A program made the translations under genes and the position numbers. Of a stretch of DNA of 64,000 nt, positions 53,585-61,538 are shown in pieces. The notes under the pieces were generated by a model. That model was given only the letters and a program-made list of their open reading frames with translations, was not told the origin of the DNA and did not search any database. The stretch is from Leucobacter sp. cx-328 (GTDB lineage Bacteria > Actinomycetota > Actinomycetes > Actinomycetales > Microbacteriaceae). Positions within the stretch are counted from its first letter, which is position 1, and the number at the start of each line of letters is the position of its first letter. The DNA is taken from the NCBI RefSeq assembly GCF_014530035.1, contig NZ_JACVMX010000001.1, forward strand, positions 434,001 to 498,000, given 5' to 3'.

Positions 53585-55069
53585 ATGAGCACTCCTCAGC
53601 ACTTCCGCGTAGCAATCCTCGGCTCCGGTTTCGGTGGCCTCGGCATGGCAGCACAGCTCGTTCGCGCAGGCGAGAACGATTTCGCAGTCTTCGAGAAGGC
53701 CGACGGAGTCGGCGGCGTATGGCGCGACAACACCTACCCCGGCGCAGCTTGCGATACTCAGGCACACGTCTACTGCTTCACCTTCTTCCCGCACACCCGC
53801 GTTTCGAAGATGTTCGCAGGCCAGGACGAGATGCTCTCGTACCAGGAGCAGCTCCGTGACGCGTTCGGCATCGAGAAGCACATGAAGTACAACTCGGAGA
53901 TCACCGAGGCTCGTTGGATCGAAGAAGAGGCACACTGGCTCATCTCGCTCGCAAACGGCGAGCAGTACACCTCGGACTTCTTCGTACCGGCTTGGGGTCA
54001 GCTCAACGCACCCAAGATCCCGAACTGGAAGGGCCGCGAAGACTTCAAGGGCGAGCAGTTCCACTCGGCTAACTGGCGCCACGACCTCGACCTGACCGGC
54101 AAGAAGGTCATCTCGATCGGTTCGGCAGCTTCGGCAGTGCAGTACGTTCCCTTCGTTGCAGAAGAGGCTGGCCAGCTCGAGGTATTCGCTCGTTCGGCAA
54201 ACTACATCCTGCCCCGCGACCAGATTGAATTCACCGAGGAGCAGCTCGACGCGTTCGAGGCTAACCCTGAGATCTTCGAAGAGTCGCGTCGTGCGATCCA
54301 CGATCTGCGTGAAGCAGGCTTCGAGCGCACCCGCCTGAACACCGGCGGCCAGGCTGAGGGCGCGAAGGAGTCGCTCGACTACCTCGCATCGGTCATCGAG
54401 GATCCCGAGCTCCGCGAGAAGCTCACCCCGACCTTCGAGTTCGGTTGCAAGCGCATCCTCCGCACCTCGGCGTACTACCCGACCTTCCTCCGTGACAACG
54501 TTTCGCTCGTCACCGAGGGCATCGATCACTTCACCGAGAACGGCATCGTCACCACCGATGGTGTCGAGCACGAAGCAGACGTCGTCATCTACGGCACCGG
54601 CTTCTACTCGCAGAACTTCCAGGGCAACATCCAGATCATCGGCCGCGACGGCGTAAGCCTCGCTGACCGCTGGGGCACCGAGGACGCTGAGGCGTACGTT
54701 GGCCTCACCGTTGACGGCTTCCCGAACATGTTCCTCATGTACGGCCCGAACACCAACCTGAACCACAACTCGGTTGTCACCATGCTCGAGATCCAGCAGG
54801 CATACGTCAACGACGCGCTTGCAAAGACCGCTGACATCGAAAAGGTCTCGGTTGACGTTCGCCGCGAACGCCTCGACCAGTTCAACGAGGCAATGCAGGA
54901 AGAGATGAACGGTTCGGCGTTCTCGAGCGATTGCTCGAGCTGGTACAAGAACTCGAAGGGCAAGGTCATCAACAACTGGTCTGGCACCGTTGAGGAGTAC
55001 CGCTCGCTCGCTGGTGAGTTCAACATGGATGATTACCTCGTTCGTTCGGCAGTTCCGGCAGCGAACTAA
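53585..55069 (+). CDS. Flavin-containing Baeyer-Villiger-type monooxygenase
   Basis: A 494-residue class B flavoprotein monooxygenase. The FAD Rossmann motif GSGFGG is at 13-18 and GGVWRDNTYPGAACDT is the conserved GG-W..N.YPG.. D block. The BVMO fingerprint F-x-G-x3-H-x3-W is present as FKGEQFHSANW at 154-164, and a second Rossmann motif IGSAASAVQ binds NADPH. ATG 53585 follows AAAGGAAA. These enzymes insert oxygen next to a carbonyl, giving esters or lactones. The next gene, overlapping by one base (TAATG), is an ester hydrolase, and the previous one an alcohol dehydrogenase. Confidence 0.92.
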   Translation: MSTPQHFRVAILGSGFGGLGMAAQLVRAGENDFAVFEKADGVGGVWRDNTYPGAACDTQAHVYCFTFFPHTRVSKMFAGQDEMLSYQEQLRDAFGIEKHMKYNSEITEARWIEEEAHWLISLANGEQYTSDFFVPAWGQLNAPKIPNWKGREDFKGEQFHSANWRHDLDLTGKKVISIGSAASAVQYVPFVAEEAGQLEVFARSANYILPRDQIEFTEEQLDAFEANPEIFEESRRAIHDLREAGFERTRLNTGGQAEGAKESLDYLASVIEDPELREKLTPTFEFGCKRILRTSAYYPTFLRDNVSLVTEGIDHFTENGIVTTDGVEHEADVVIYGTGFYSQNFQGNIQIIGRDGVSLADRWGTEDAEAYVGLTVDGFPNMFLMYGPNTNLNHNSVVTMLEIQQAYVNDALAKTADIEKVSVDVRRERLDQFNEAMQEEMNGSAFSSDCSSWYKNSKGKVINNWSGTVEEYRSLAGEFNMDDYLVRSAVPAAN

Positions 55070-56046
55070 TGACGATCGTTCCGATCAACGTGGTGGCCGC
55101 GGACCAGCGAGAGCTGGTCGCGGCCTTCCGCGCATCCGGGGGCAAGTCGTTCCAGGACGCAGAGACGATGGCAATCTCGCGCCAGAACTATGAGGTCTCG
55201 AGCAAGGCAAATGGTCTTGCACCTGACCCCATCGCGCACATCGAAGATGTGACGGTTGGTGCTGGCGACGACGCGTTCAAAGTGCGGGTCTACGATCCGC
55301 GCCCCGAACGCAACGCAGCTGACGGCGTGATCGTATTCGCGCACGGTGGTGGCTGGGTTATCGGCTCGCTCGAGACTCACGACACTGCTTGCCGCCGACT
55401 TGCGAGCCTCACCGGCCTGCCCGTCGTGGCGATCGACTACCGCCTCGGCCCGGAATTCCCGTTCCCTGCGGCGCACATCGATTCCGCGCTTGCGGTCGAG
55501 TGGATCCGTGACGCGGCAGCCGAGCGCGGTTGGGACGCCCAGCGGATTGTGACCTGCGGCGACAGCGCCGGCGGTGGCATCGCGACCGCACTTGCATTCG
55601 AACCTTCGATGCAGGTTGAGGGCACGACGATCGCGGCTCAGGTGCTGTTGTACCCGGTGCTTGATCTGTCAGCTGAGTCTGCTGGCTACGCACGTATCAC
55701 CGAGGGCTTCCCGCTCACGGCAAACACGATGCGTTGGTTTGCGCAGGAGTTCCTTGACCCGTCGACGGCAGACGCGGATCGCGCAGACCACCGCGTCTCG
55801 CCGCTGCTCGCAGCGCGCGAACCCGGTGCAAAGGCACAGCCGCCAGCGTGGATCATCACGCTCGGGCTCGATCCGCTCGCGGATGAGGCGCTTGAGTACA
55901 CGCAGCTCCTCGCGACCTCGGGTACGCACGTCGAACTCACGCACCTGCCGGGTAACGCGCACGGCATCTTCACCTCGGCCGGTAAGATCCAGGCCGGTGA
56001 AGAGCAGCTTGCTCGCGCAGCGGAGTTCATCACTCGCATGGTGTGA
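55069..56046 (+). CDS. Alpha/beta hydrolase, hormone-sensitive-lipase family esterase
   Basis: A 325-residue HSL-type (family IV) esterase. The oxyanion-hole motif HGGGWVIG starts at His 92 and the nucleophile elbow GDSAGGG holds Ser 166. Acid and base residues are probably the Asp in GLDPLADEA and the His in LPGNAHGIF. There is no signal peptide. The start codon overlaps the BVMO stop (TAATG), so expression is coupled. It should hydrolyse the ester or lactone produced by the BVMO to an acid and an alcohol. Confidence 0.9.
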   Translation: MTIVPINVVAADQRELVAAFRASGGKSFQDAETMAISRQNYEVSSKANGLAPDPIAHIEDVTVGAGDDAFKVRVYDPRPERNAADGVIVFAHGGGWVIGSLETHDTACRRLASLTGLPVVAIDYRLGPEFPFPAAHIDSALAVEWIRDAAAERGWDAQRIVTCGDSAGGGIATALAFEPSMQVEGTTIAAQVLLYPVLDLSAESAGYARITEGFPLTANTMRWFAQEFLDPSTADADRADHRVSPLLAAREPGAKAQPPAWIITLGLDPLADEALEYTQLLATSGTHVELTHLPGNAHGIFTSAGKIQAGEEQLARAAEFITRMV

Positions 56047-56069
56047 TGCGCGCCGCGTGTGTGGCATGA

Positions 56070-56115
56070 ACGAGTGAGGGGGTGGGTACCTGCAGGTACC
56101 CACCCCCTCACTCGT
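56070..56115. terminator. Perfect 21-bp bidirectional terminator
   Basis: Arms 56070-56090 and 56095-56115 are exactly complementary with a TGCA loop, and the whole element is palindromic. It separates the convergent hydrolase and flavodoxin genes. There is no marked T-run. Confidence 0.85.
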
Positions 56116-56125
56116 GTGGTGCGGA

Positions 56126-56593
56126 TTATGCCGCCGCCCGGAGTTCCTCGAGCGCTGCAAGCACGCTGGGAAGCCATGCGATTGCTACGTCACTTCCCAT
56201 GTCCCACGATGATGCATCATGTCGGCCGTATTCGCCGACGCGTGTGGCGCCCTGAGCGGTGAAGCGACGGTCGATATGTTCGCTACCCTGGCTATAGGTT
56301 TCTTCGTAGAAGGTGTCGCCGAGACCAAACATCGCGTACTGCAGCCCGGTGAGATCTGGCAGCACCTGGTCGAATGCTTCAGCGAAGGGAATCGCGGTGT
56401 TGGGAAGGTCGCCCTCGCCGTGTGTTGAGCAGATGACGATGGTGAACCGGTCTGGTGTGAGATCGGCTGGGTCAAAGTTCTGGAGATCGTGGACCACAAC
56501 ATCGTCGTTGGAGTCACGCAGATGCGCACCGAGGTCTTCGGCGATGAGTTCTGAGTTTCCGGACTCGGTGCCGTAAAGAACAGTGAATTTCAT
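56126..56593 (-). CDS. Stand-alone flavodoxin-domain protein (FMN electron carrier)
   Basis: A 155-residue flavodoxin-like protein. The FMN phosphate loop reads LYGTESGNSELIAEDLG (loop residues 9-14), followed by CSTHGEGDLPN and the isoalloxazine-flanking FGLGDTFYEETYSQG, patterns also found in the FMN domains of P450 reductases and MioC-type flavodoxins. It should carry electrons between the upstream reductase and a terminal oxygenase. It lies 40 bases after the reductase gene on the same strand, and that gene is divergent from a P450, so the P450 is the likely acceptor. ATG 56593 is the first codon fitting the family. Confidence 0.9.
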   Translation of the reverse strand: MKFTVLYGTESGNSELIAEDLGAHLRDSNDDVVVHDLQNFDPADLTPDRFTIVICSTHGEGDLPNTAIPFAEAFDQVLPDLTGLQYAMFGLGDTFYEETYSQGSEHIDRRFTAQGATRVGEYGRHDASSWDMGSDVAIAWLPSVLAALEELRAAA

Positions 56594-56633
56594 GACTGGT
56601 TGGTTCCTTTCGAGGAGACGTGAGATGTCTGAA

Positions 56634-57896
56634 TTACCCGCGGGCAATCTTGACCATGTGCGTGTGATCGGGAAGCTTGTGGCGCACGCGATTCGCGAGC
56701 GCGGTGCTGCGTTCGTGTGCATCCAGGCGAAGCCAGTCGTCGTAACTGACGGCGCGGTCGCGAACGGTGCTTGGCAGTCCGGCGAAGCCGGTCTTGCCAA
56801 CTGGGCTGAGTGTCCCGCTCGCGATGTCGGCGAGAACCTCGTCAGCGACGCTCTTCGCGCAGGCGCGGTTTTCGGGAATGGCGCCGTTTGGGCCGCGCTT
56901 GGCCCAGCCGGTTCGGTACAGGCCAGCAGCCAGGCGGCCGCTCGTCGCCGGCGTTGCCGTGAGCGCGCTCAATGGGTTATCGGGGTCAGAAGCAAAACCG
57001 ACCGCGGTGATGACAGATGTTGCTGGGACAACTGTGGTCTCGTTGCCGACGGCAAACTCGACACCGGTCACGTGATCCGCGCCCAGGATGCGTGTGGGGA
57101 TCGCACCGAAAAGTACCTGCACCTCGGGGCCAGGCGCCTGCGCGCGATCGGGGGAGAACAGGTCGGCAAAGGCGGCGGAGCGGGCAACCGCTGTGCGATC
57201 TGCTGTGGGATCTGCGGCAGTGGCCGTTGCCGACGAGTAGCGCGCACGGGGGAGTGCGCCGAGTTCCTTGATCATCTGCGGATCTCCCTTGGAGTCAGCT
57301 GCACGAGACCTGCTCGCGAGCGTCACGCGATGCGCGGGAGAAGACAGATAAGCGCTGAGATAGGTGTCGTTGATGTCACTCGCGTCGTAGCCGGTGGCAT
57401 CCTTGACCAGGAAGCGCAGAATATCGAGGGCAACATTACCCGCCCCAATAATGACAACGTCTGTCCCGAAATCTGGTTGGAGCTCTGCCGATTCTGGGTG
57501 CGAATTCAGAGCGCGCGTGATTTCGCCTGCGCCGTGTACACCTGGGAGGTCGGCACCTGGAATATCCAGCTGGCGATCAATTGTCAGGCCGGAAGCCAGG
57601 ATGACCGCATCGAAGTGCTCTTGCAGATCGGCGAGCGTGAGGTCCCTGCCGATTTCGATGTCTCCGGCAAAGTGTGCGGCGCCGCTCGTGAAGAGTCGTT
57701 CAAACTGGCGCGTGATGGCTTTTGTGTGCTGATGGTCCGCAGCTACGCCGTAGCGAATGAGCCCGAATGGCGAGGCGAGGCGATCAAAGATGGTGATGCT
57801 GCTTTCTGGCAGGCCGCGCGAGAGCGCTTGGGCGAGGTAGCAGCCGGAGGGGCCTGCTCCAATAATCGCGATGTGCAGGTTCGCAGGTGACGACAT
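56634..57896 (-). CDS. Adrenodoxin-reductase-like NADPH oxidoreductase (FprA family)
   Basis: A 420-residue FAD/NADPH flavoprotein. The FAD motif IAIIGAGPSGCYLAQAL is at the N-terminus, GLIRYGVAADHQHTKAI is the diagnostic adrenodoxin reductase/FprA segment, and VVIIGAGNVALDILRFLVKD binds NADPH. RTGWAKRGPNGAIPENRACAKSVADEVLAD is the conserved C-terminal stretch. Such enzymes pass electrons from NADPH to a ferredoxin or, here more likely, to the flavodoxin encoded next. It is divergent from the P450 gene with a 213-base shared regulatory region. Confidence 0.92.
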   Translation of the reverse strand: MSSPANLHIAIIGAGPSGCYLAQALSRGLPESSITIFDRLASPFGLIRYGVAADHQHTKAITRQFERLFTSGAAHFAGDIEIGRDLTLADLQEHFDAVILASGLTIDRQLDIPGADLPGVHGAGEITRALNSHPESAELQPDFGTDVVIIGAGNVALDILRFLVKDATGYDASDINDTYLSAYLSSPAHRVTLASRSRAADSKGDPQMIKELGALPRARYSSATATAADPTADRTAVARSAAFADLFSPDRAQAPGPEVQVLFGAIPTRILGADHVTGVEFAVGNETTVVPATSVITAVGFASDPDNPLSALTATPATSGRLAAGLYRTGWAKRGPNGAIPENRACAKSVADEVLADIASGTLSPVGKTGFAGLPSTVRDRAVSYDDWLRLDAHERSTALANRVRHKLPDHTHMVKIARG

Positions 57897-57961
57897 CTCT
57901 AGCTCCTTTGCTTGAGTGGTTCGCGTGCAATGGCACTAGTGTACCCATAAAGATTCGTTCA

Positions 57962-58035
57962 ATGAATGTTTTATTGATCAAAATTCTTGAAAGGTAAAAG
58001 TTTCGTTGAATTTGCTTGCAATCTAAAACATTCAT
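57962..58035. promoter_or_regulatory. 11-bp inverted repeat in the reductase/P450 divergent promoter region
   Basis: ATGAATGTTTT at 57962-57972 and its exact complement at 58025-58035 flank a 52-base AT-rich core between divergent operons. A TTCAATGAA palindrome touches the left arm. The layout suits two operator half-sites or paired operators controlling both operons together. Confidence 0.6.
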
Positions 58036-58109
58036 GGATAGCTTATTGCTGACCGGCCGCAATGATGCGACGGCGGCCGAAGCATGATTTATTCGACAAA
58101 GGAGTACGA

Positions 58110-59330
58110 ATGACTGGCCAAGATACCCACACAGACGTGCCGTATTTGGACATCGCTTCACCAGCATTTGCGATGAACTCTGAAGAGGTCCGAGATGCAC
58201 GTGAGCAGAGTTGGTATGCAAAGACCAACTACGGGTACGGCATCCTCCGGTACAAGGAAGTGACCGAGCTACTGAAGCACCCGAGCCTGAACCAGGGCAG
58301 TGCAAAATGGCCGGAGCATCACGGGGTGCACACCGGTATCTTCTACGAGTGGTGGGCGAAGAACCTCCTAGTGCTTGAAGGGGATGAGCATCACCGCATT
58401 CGCCGACTCCTGAACCCTGCTTTCTCGCCTGCTGTTGCGCGCCGACTTGAGCCTGAGTTCGCTGACATTGCGAACGAGCTGATCGCCGAGATGAAGGCGC
58501 TGCACGCTGCCGGGAATGAAGTTGACTTTGTCGCTGCGTTCTCTGAGCCGTTTGCGACACGTGCGCTCTGCGCAATGATGGGACTCGATCACAAGCACTG
58601 GAAGTTCATTGCTTCTCGCGCGAACACCGTCGGTTACGCGCTGAGCGTTTCTATTAAGGAAGATATTGAGGCGATCGATGAGGCAGTGAAGGAGCTCTAT
58701 GACTTCGTTGATGAGCTCATCGAGGAACGCCGGGCGAACCCTGGCGAAGATGTCGTCTCCCGACTCGTGCAGTTCTCACAGGCCGATGACAAGCTCACGA
58801 CCGAAGAACTGCGAAACGCGCTCGTACTTATGCTGTTCGGTGGCATGGACACCACCCGTAACCAGATCGGCCTGCTCCTGCAGACGTTCATGCGCAACCC
58901 CGACCAGTGGGAATTGCTGGCAGCGGATCCCGCAAAGTACGCCAAGCCAGCGCTCGAAGAGGGGCTCCGCGTAAACCCCACCACTCGCTGGGTGACGCGC
59001 GAGGCAAACGAAGACTTCGAATTCAAGGGGCTGCAGATCGCAAACGGCACCACGGTGCATCTTTTCACGATGTCGAGTGGAACCGACCCCGAAGCGTACC
59101 CGGATCCTGATATCGACCTCAATGCGACTGACCGGAAGCAGCATCACACCTTTGGTGGCGGTGTGCATCACTGCCTCGGCCACTACATCGCGCGCGCAGA
59201 CATGAGCGTTGCGCTTCCGCTACTTGCTCAGGCCTTCACCGATATCACCTGCCCCGGCGGCGATGAGTGGCTTCCCGATTCGGGAAACCACGGTCCAGTA
59301 AAACTCCCCATCACATTCACCGTACGCTAA
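58110..59330 (+). CDS. Cytochrome P450
   Basis: A 406-residue soluble bacterial P450. The I-helix oxygen-binding motif is GGMDTT at 244-249, the K-helix ExxR is Glu 284 to Arg 287, and the heme loop FGGGVHHCLG at 348-357 places the axial ligand at Cys 355. The GVHHCLGHYIARADM ending resembles P450s from actinobacterial catabolic loci, but I cannot assign a CYP family. AAAGGAG precedes ATG 58110. The only electron-transfer genes nearby are the divergent FprA-like reductase and flavodoxin; there is no ferredoxin gene. A glutamine-synthetase-like gene follows after 46 bases, which hints at an amine or N-heterocycle as substrate. Confidence 0.93.
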   Translation: MTGQDTHTDVPYLDIASPAFAMNSEEVRDAREQSWYAKTNYGYGILRYKEVTELLKHPSLNQGSAKWPEHHGVHTGIFYEWWAKNLLVLEGDEHHRIRRLLNPAFSPAVARRLEPEFADIANELIAEMKALHAAGNEVDFVAAFSEPFATRALCAMMGLDHKHWKFIASRANTVGYALSVSIKEDIEAIDEAVKELYDFVDELIEERRANPGEDVVSRLVQFSQADDKLTTEELRNALVLMLFGGMDTTRNQIGLLLQTFMRNPDQWELLAADPAKYAKPALEEGLRVNPTTRWVTREANEDFEFKGLQIANGTTVHLFTMSSGTDPEAYPDPDIDLNATDRKQHHTFGGGVHHCLGHYIARADMSVALPLLAQAFTDITCPGGDEWLPDSGNHGPVKLPITFTVR

Positions 59331-59376
59331 CGACGCGACACGGCATTACGAACCTTCCAAAGACGAAAGGGACCTC

Positions 59377-60813
59377 ATGTCTGATCTGAAAACGGGTGGC
59401 AGCTTCGGCGCTGCCATGCGTGAAATTCTCGCGGATGACACCGCGTTCGCGCGACATCAAGCCGCCAACCTCCGACCAGAGGTCGTGCAGGCGCTCAGCG
59501 ACAAGATCCGCGAATCCGGGGTGAAGTACATCTACTACATGCTCCCGACGCTTGGCGCACGCACGGTCGCGAAGGTGGTGCCAGCAGAACTCTACGAGCG
59601 CATGCTGAAGAAAGGCATCGCCTTCCACCGCACCGCACTGACAGATCTGCAGACGAGCCGTGAGGGCGAACTCATCGGCGGCGGCGTAGACGCACACGAG
59701 TTTTGGGGTCTCCCTGAACCAGAGACCTTCCAGGTGCTGCCGTGGGATACCGAGGTCGCTCGTATCTTCTGCACCGCATACGATCCGCCCCATCTTGGTG
59801 CGGGCGGTGGCCGGCTCGTGGCGCTCGATACTCGTGCGCTCCTCAAGGCAGCGATGCGTGGCTTCACCGAGCGCACCGGTCTGGAACTTCGCTCGGGACT
59901 CGAACCCGAGATGACCTGGATCGGCCCCGGTATTGAGCCAGTCTCGAAGGAAGACCAGAGCCCTGCGTACCAGGTGGAGAACCTGGAAAAGATGCGCCCG
60001 GTATTCAAGAAGGTGTACGGCTACGGCAAGGCCCTCGACTTCACGATGATTCAGGGTGATTACGAAGACGACGGCCAGATTGAGCTCAACTGGGACTATG
60101 ACCGTGCAGACCTCACCGCAGAGCGCATGACCACCTACCGCCAGATCTGCAAGCAGACGGCACGTGAACTCGGACTCCAAGCGAGCTTCATGGCGAAGCC
60201 GTACAACGGCAAGATGGGTAATGGCTGCCACCACAACCTCAGCCTGTGGAAGGTCGACGGCGACGGCCCAGCCGAAAACGTCGTTGAAGACGGCCGTGTC
60301 GAACTGCACGCGACGGAGCTTGCGCGGCACGCGATGGGCGGCATGCTTCGGCACACCCCCGGTTCGATGTTGGTGATGGCATCGACTGTGAACTCGTACA
60401 AGCGCTTCTGGGACGCTGGTCAGTTCGCGCCGTCGGGAGCCGATTGGGGCCTCGATACCCGTGGCGTTGCGATCCGCATTTCTGCCAACGGCCGTATGGA
60501 ATACCGCCTGCCAGACGCGAGCGTGAACCCGTATCTCTCGCACCTGTACTTGCTGGCCGCAATTGAGCACGGTCTGGAGTCGCGGATCGATCCCGGCGAA
60601 CCGGGCCAACTCAGCGACGAAGCAAATGGTGGTCTCGTGCCGAACACGCTCGGCATGGCAATCGAGGCGTTCGAGGCAGATGAGTACCTCATGAACGCAA
60701 TGCCAGAAGAGCTGACGCGCATCTTTGTGCAGCTCAAGCGTGACGAATGGGCCCGCTACTGCGGCGTCATTACACAGTGGGAATTTGATCAGTACTGGGA
60801 GGCAATTCCGTGA
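59377..60813 (+). CDS. Glutamine-synthetase-like gamma-glutamyl-amine ligase
   Basis: A 478-residue member of the glutamine synthetase superfamily. Catalytic-domain features are GLELRSGLEPEMTW (metal Glu), DYEDDGQIELNW, ASFMAKPYNGKMGNGCHHNLSLW (metal His and ATP site), NSYKRFWDAGQFAPSG and YRLPDASVNPYL with the substrate Arg. Several positions differ from housekeeping GlnA, and the length and downstream hydrolases match PuuA/IpuC/AtdA1-type ligases that join glutamate to polyamines, isopropylamine or aniline. It should therefore activate an amine using ATP and glutamate. It follows the P450 gene and overlaps the next gene by 4 bases. AAAGGGA precedes the ATG. Confidence 0.88.
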   Translation: MSDLKTGGSFGAAMREILADDTAFARHQAANLRPEVVQALSDKIRESGVKYIYYMLPTLGARTVAKVVPAELYERMLKKGIAFHRTALTDLQTSREGELIGGGVDAHEFWGLPEPETFQVLPWDTEVARIFCTAYDPPHLGAGGGRLVALDTRALLKAAMRGFTERTGLELRSGLEPEMTWIGPGIEPVSKEDQSPAYQVENLEKMRPVFKKVYGYGKALDFTMIQGDYEDDGQIELNWDYDRADLTAERMTTYRQICKQTARELGLQASFMAKPYNGKMGNGCHHNLSLWKVDGDGPAENVVEDGRVELHATELARHAMGGMLRHTPGSMLVMASTVNSYKRFWDAGQFAPSGADWGLDTRGVAIRISANGRMEYRLPDASVNPYLSHLYLLAAIEHGLESRIDPGEPGQLSDEANGGLVPNTLGMAIEAFEADEYLMNAMPEELTRIFVQLKRDEWARYCGVITQWEFDQYWEAIP

Positions 60814-61538
60814 GCACCAACAACGAACGAATCATCAAGCTGGCATGCATCGATTCAGAGGCACTGCCGCTGTTCTCGAAGAGCCAGGACGGCAAGACCC
60901 GTGGCGGCTACGAGCCGGAGGCTGCCGCGCTGGTCATGTCGCGGCTCGCGGGCGGCGCGGCCAGCGTCGAGTGGATCATGGTCCCGTGGGACGACATGAT
61001 CCCGACCGTACGTGCCGGCGGCGCAGACGCGGTCTGGTGTGGCCAGGGCATGACGGCAGAGCGCGCAGCGCTCGTCGATTTCACCCATCCGTACGCCGTG
61101 TTCAATGAGACCTTGATCGTGCGCGCAGATGACCCTGCACGCTCGGCCGATGATCTTGCCGGGTACAAGATCGGTGCAATTACCGGATCGACGAACATGA
61201 AGCTCGCTGAAACCTTCCCCGGCGTCGAGCTTGTCCACTTCGGCGCGAGTGACGACGTCTTCAAAGACATGATCGAGGCGACCCGTTCGGGCGAGGTCGA
61301 CGGCTTCGTTGACGACGACGTCGTCATGATTCCGCTCGGGCAGGAAGACCCCGACTTCGTCGAAGCATTCACCGTACTCACGGGGAACCGTTGGGGCATC
61401 GGTGTCGCACCAGGCAACGACGAGCTGCGAACCGAAATCAACGCAGCCATCGAGTCGGCCATCGCAGATGGCTCACTCGAAGCCGTCTGGAAGAAGTGGA
61501 TGCCGCTTCTGCCATTCCCGCTGAAGAACGCGGCGTAA
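60810..61538 (+). CDS. SBP_bac_3-type binding-protein fold without a signal peptide
   Basis: A 242-residue protein of the amino acid ABC-transporter binding-protein fold (family 3): IKLACIDSEALPLFSKSQDGKTRGGYEPEAAALV, DDMIPTVRAGGADAVWCGQGMTAERAALVDFTHPY, and GYKIGAITGSTNMKLAETF. There is no N-terminal signal or lipobox, and no permease or ATPase gene nearby. It is coupled to the ligase (4-base overlap) and to the next hydrolase (TAATG). It is probably cytoplasmic and may bind a pathway intermediate, act as a lyase or dehydratase like cyclohexadienyl dehydratase relatives, or be a mis-annotated start. Function is unknown. Confidence 0.85.
   Translation: MSTNNERIIKLACIDSEALPLFSKSQDGKTRGGYEPEAAALVMSRLAGGAASVEWIMVPWDDMIPTVRAGGADAVWCGQGMTAERAALVDFTHPYAVFNETLIVRADDPARSADDLAGYKIGAITGSTNMKLAETFPGVELVHFGASDDVFKDMIEATRSGEVDGFVDDDVVMIPLGQEDPDFVEAFTVLTGNRWGIGVAPGNDELRTEINAAIESAIADGSLEAVWKKWMPLLPFPLKNAA

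Noticed and set aside
53570-54766. 398-codon frame antisense to the BVMO gene
   Set aside because: The BVMO on the plus strand is intact. The antisense product is Val/Leu/Arg-rich with no motif.
56583-57890. 435-codon plus-strand frame across the FprA-like reductase
   Set aside because: It mirrors the reductase, which has all FAD and NADPH motifs on the minus strand. The plus-strand frame has no domain signature.
58110-59330. Specific assignment of the P450 to cineole (P450cin), RDX (XplA) or morpholine (CYP151) systems
   Set aside because: Context resembles each in part, but no full-length comparison was possible and the I-helix here is a standard GGMDTT, unlike P450cin's Asn variant. The substrate is left open.
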